In this document: piece by piece, positions 5,201-6,063 of the stretch
Position numbering within the stretch: position 1 is the first letter of the stretch
Layout: each line of letters starts with the position of its first letter
DNA from: Alphaproteobacteria bacterium
GTDB lineage: Bacteria > Pseudomonadota > Alphaproteobacteria > UBA828
Assembly (NCBI GenBank): GCA_029937205.1
Contig: JAPYQV010000185.1
Coordinates: 1-6,063 of the forward strand
Reading direction: 5' to 3'
DNA length: 6,063 nt
Program-made: the position numbers and the translations under genes
Notes under the pieces: generated by a model
What the model saw: the letters and a program-made list of their open reading frames with translations, nothing else
What the model was told of the DNA's origin: nothing
Databases searched by the model: none

Positions 5201-6063
5201 ATGAACGTCCAAAACAATCAAATTCCGGAAGACATGTGGGCGATTGAAATCGCTGAGCCAGGCGGGCCGGAGCAACTTGTCCCGGCCCGGCGCCCTGTAC
5301 CACAGCCGGGGTATGGTGACGTATTGATTCAGGTCGCTGCCGCCGGGGTAAACCGGCCCGACGTGATGCAACGCGCCGGCGGTTATCCGCCGCCACCCGG
5401 CGCGTCCGATATTCCCGGCCTGGAAGTCGGCGGCACAATTGTGGCGCTCGGACCAAGCAGTGGCCGCTATCGGCTTGGCGAGGCCGTTTGCGCCCTGGTG
5501 AGCGGTGGTGGTTATGCGGAATATTGCACCGCACCTGAGGCCCAGACATTGCCGTGTCCGGAAGGCTACTCAGCCAAATTGGCCGGCGCCCTGCCGGAGA
5601 ATTTTTTTACCGTCTGGACAAACCTGTTCGAGCGCGGGCGCTTGCGGGCGGGCGAACGGCTCCTGGTGCATGGCGGCTCAAGCGGCATCGGCACCGCCGC
5701 GATTCAACTCGCCGTCGCCATGGGAGTCCGGGTATTTACCACCGCCGGATCGGCCGAAAAATGTGCCGCCTGCCGCGATCTCGGCGCCGAGATTGCGGTA
5801 AACTACCGCAGTGAGGATTTTGTCGATGCGGTTAAATCGGCAACAGACGGCGACGGTGTGGACGTCATTCTCGATATGGTCGGGGGAGATTATGTTCAGC
5901 GCAATTTTAGTTGTTTGAGAAGCGAAGGCCGATTGGTGCAAATCGCTTTTTTGGGCGGCCCCAAGGCTAATCTCAACCTGGCGCCTGTCATGCTCAAACG
6001 CCTGACCCTCACCGGCTCCACGCTCCGCGCACAAAGCGTTGAAAGTAAAGGACGTATCGCCAG
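5201..6063 (+). CDS. NAD(P)H:quinone oxidoreductase, PIG3-like MDR family, 3'-truncated by window edge
   Basis: Zinc-independent medium-chain reductase expected to use NADPH to reduce quinones in the cytoplasm. 287 residues are visible and the frame is open to the right edge; family length of about 325-335 means roughly 40 are missing. The N-terminal GroES-like domain (about 12-135) has the PIG3/TP53I3 signature DVMQRAGGYPPPPGASDIPG (54-73). The Rossmann domain follows, with nucleotide-binding motif HGGSSGIGTAAIQLA (157-171). VKSATDGDGVDVILDMVGG (211-229) is also typical. No catalytic zinc ligands are seen. Start: ATG 5201 is preferred for its short N-terminal extension, common in alphaproteobacterial members, but its GGGAG is 12 nt away. 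The in-frame ATG 5234 (MWAIEI) fits the minimal family start. A four-codon frame (ATG 5190 to TGA 5204) overlaps ATG 5201. Confidence 0.92.
   Translation, partial: MNVQNNQIPEDMWAIEIAEPGGPEQLVPARRPVPQPGYGDVLIQVAAAGVNRPDVMQRAGGYPPPPGASDIPGLEVGGTIVALGPSSGRYRLGEAVCALVSGGGYAEYCTAPEAQTLPCPEGYSAKLAGALPENFFTVWTNLFERGRLRAGERLLVHGGSSGIGTAAIQLAVAMGVRVFTTAGSAEKCAACRDLGAEIAVNYRSEDFVDAVKSATDGDGVDVILDMVGGDYVQRNFSCLRSEGRLVQIAFLGGPKANLNLAPVMLKRLTLTGSTLRAQSVESKGRIA

Overview
The window looks like ordinary chromosome from an alphaproteobacterium, possibly of the Rhodospirillales type. The case rests on an RcdA/DUF1465 protein and a DUF1192 protein, both largely confined to Alphaproteobacteria. The order cysteine synthase - alanyl-tRNA editing protein - mercaptopyruvate sulfurtransferase fits the same group from memory. 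Genes are moderately GC-rich and the intergenic stretches are clearly AT-richer. I see no insertion sequence, phage gene, CRISPR array, tRNA or rRNA.

Layout. (1) 2-2474, plus strand: a tight three-gene operon. A cysteine synthase (5' end outside the window) overlaps by 8 nt an AlaX-type alanyl-tRNA editing protein. Its stop codon directly abuts the ATG of a 3-mercaptopyruvate sulfurtransferase. (2) 2525-2965, minus: RcdA/DUF1465, the family of the adaptor that helps degrade the cell-cycle regulator CtrA. (3) 3198-4184, plus: an exported LysM + YkuD L,D-transpeptidase of the ErfK/YbiS type, divergent from rcdA. (4) 4298-4630, minus: a small alanine-rich lipoprotein that ends in Arg-Lys like Braun's lipoprotein. 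It converges on the transpeptidase and is followed by a good intrinsic terminator. (5) 4631-4941: a 311-nt gap between annotated proteins. It holds the lipoprotein promoter and, on the minus strand, a probable small RNA of about 120 nt. The RNA has a hairpin that presents the anti-Shine-Dalgarno sequence ACCUCC, ends in a strong intrinsic terminator, and has a near-consensus CtrA box over its proposed promoter. (6) 4942-5127, minus: DUF1192. (7) 5201-6063, plus: a PIG3-like NAD(P)H:quinone oxidoreductase, cut by the window end.

How the parts fit. The first operon handles cysteine synthesis and sulfur transfer, plus removal of mischarged tRNA(Ala). The middle block suggests an envelope module in which the transpeptidase ties the lipoprotein to peptidoglycan through its C-terminal lysine, as Lpp is tied in enteric bacteria. 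The right part combines conserved alphaproteobacterial housekeeping genes with an unannotated regulatory RNA. The RNA and the enzyme-substrate pairing are the two observations most worth testing; both are inferred from sequence alone.
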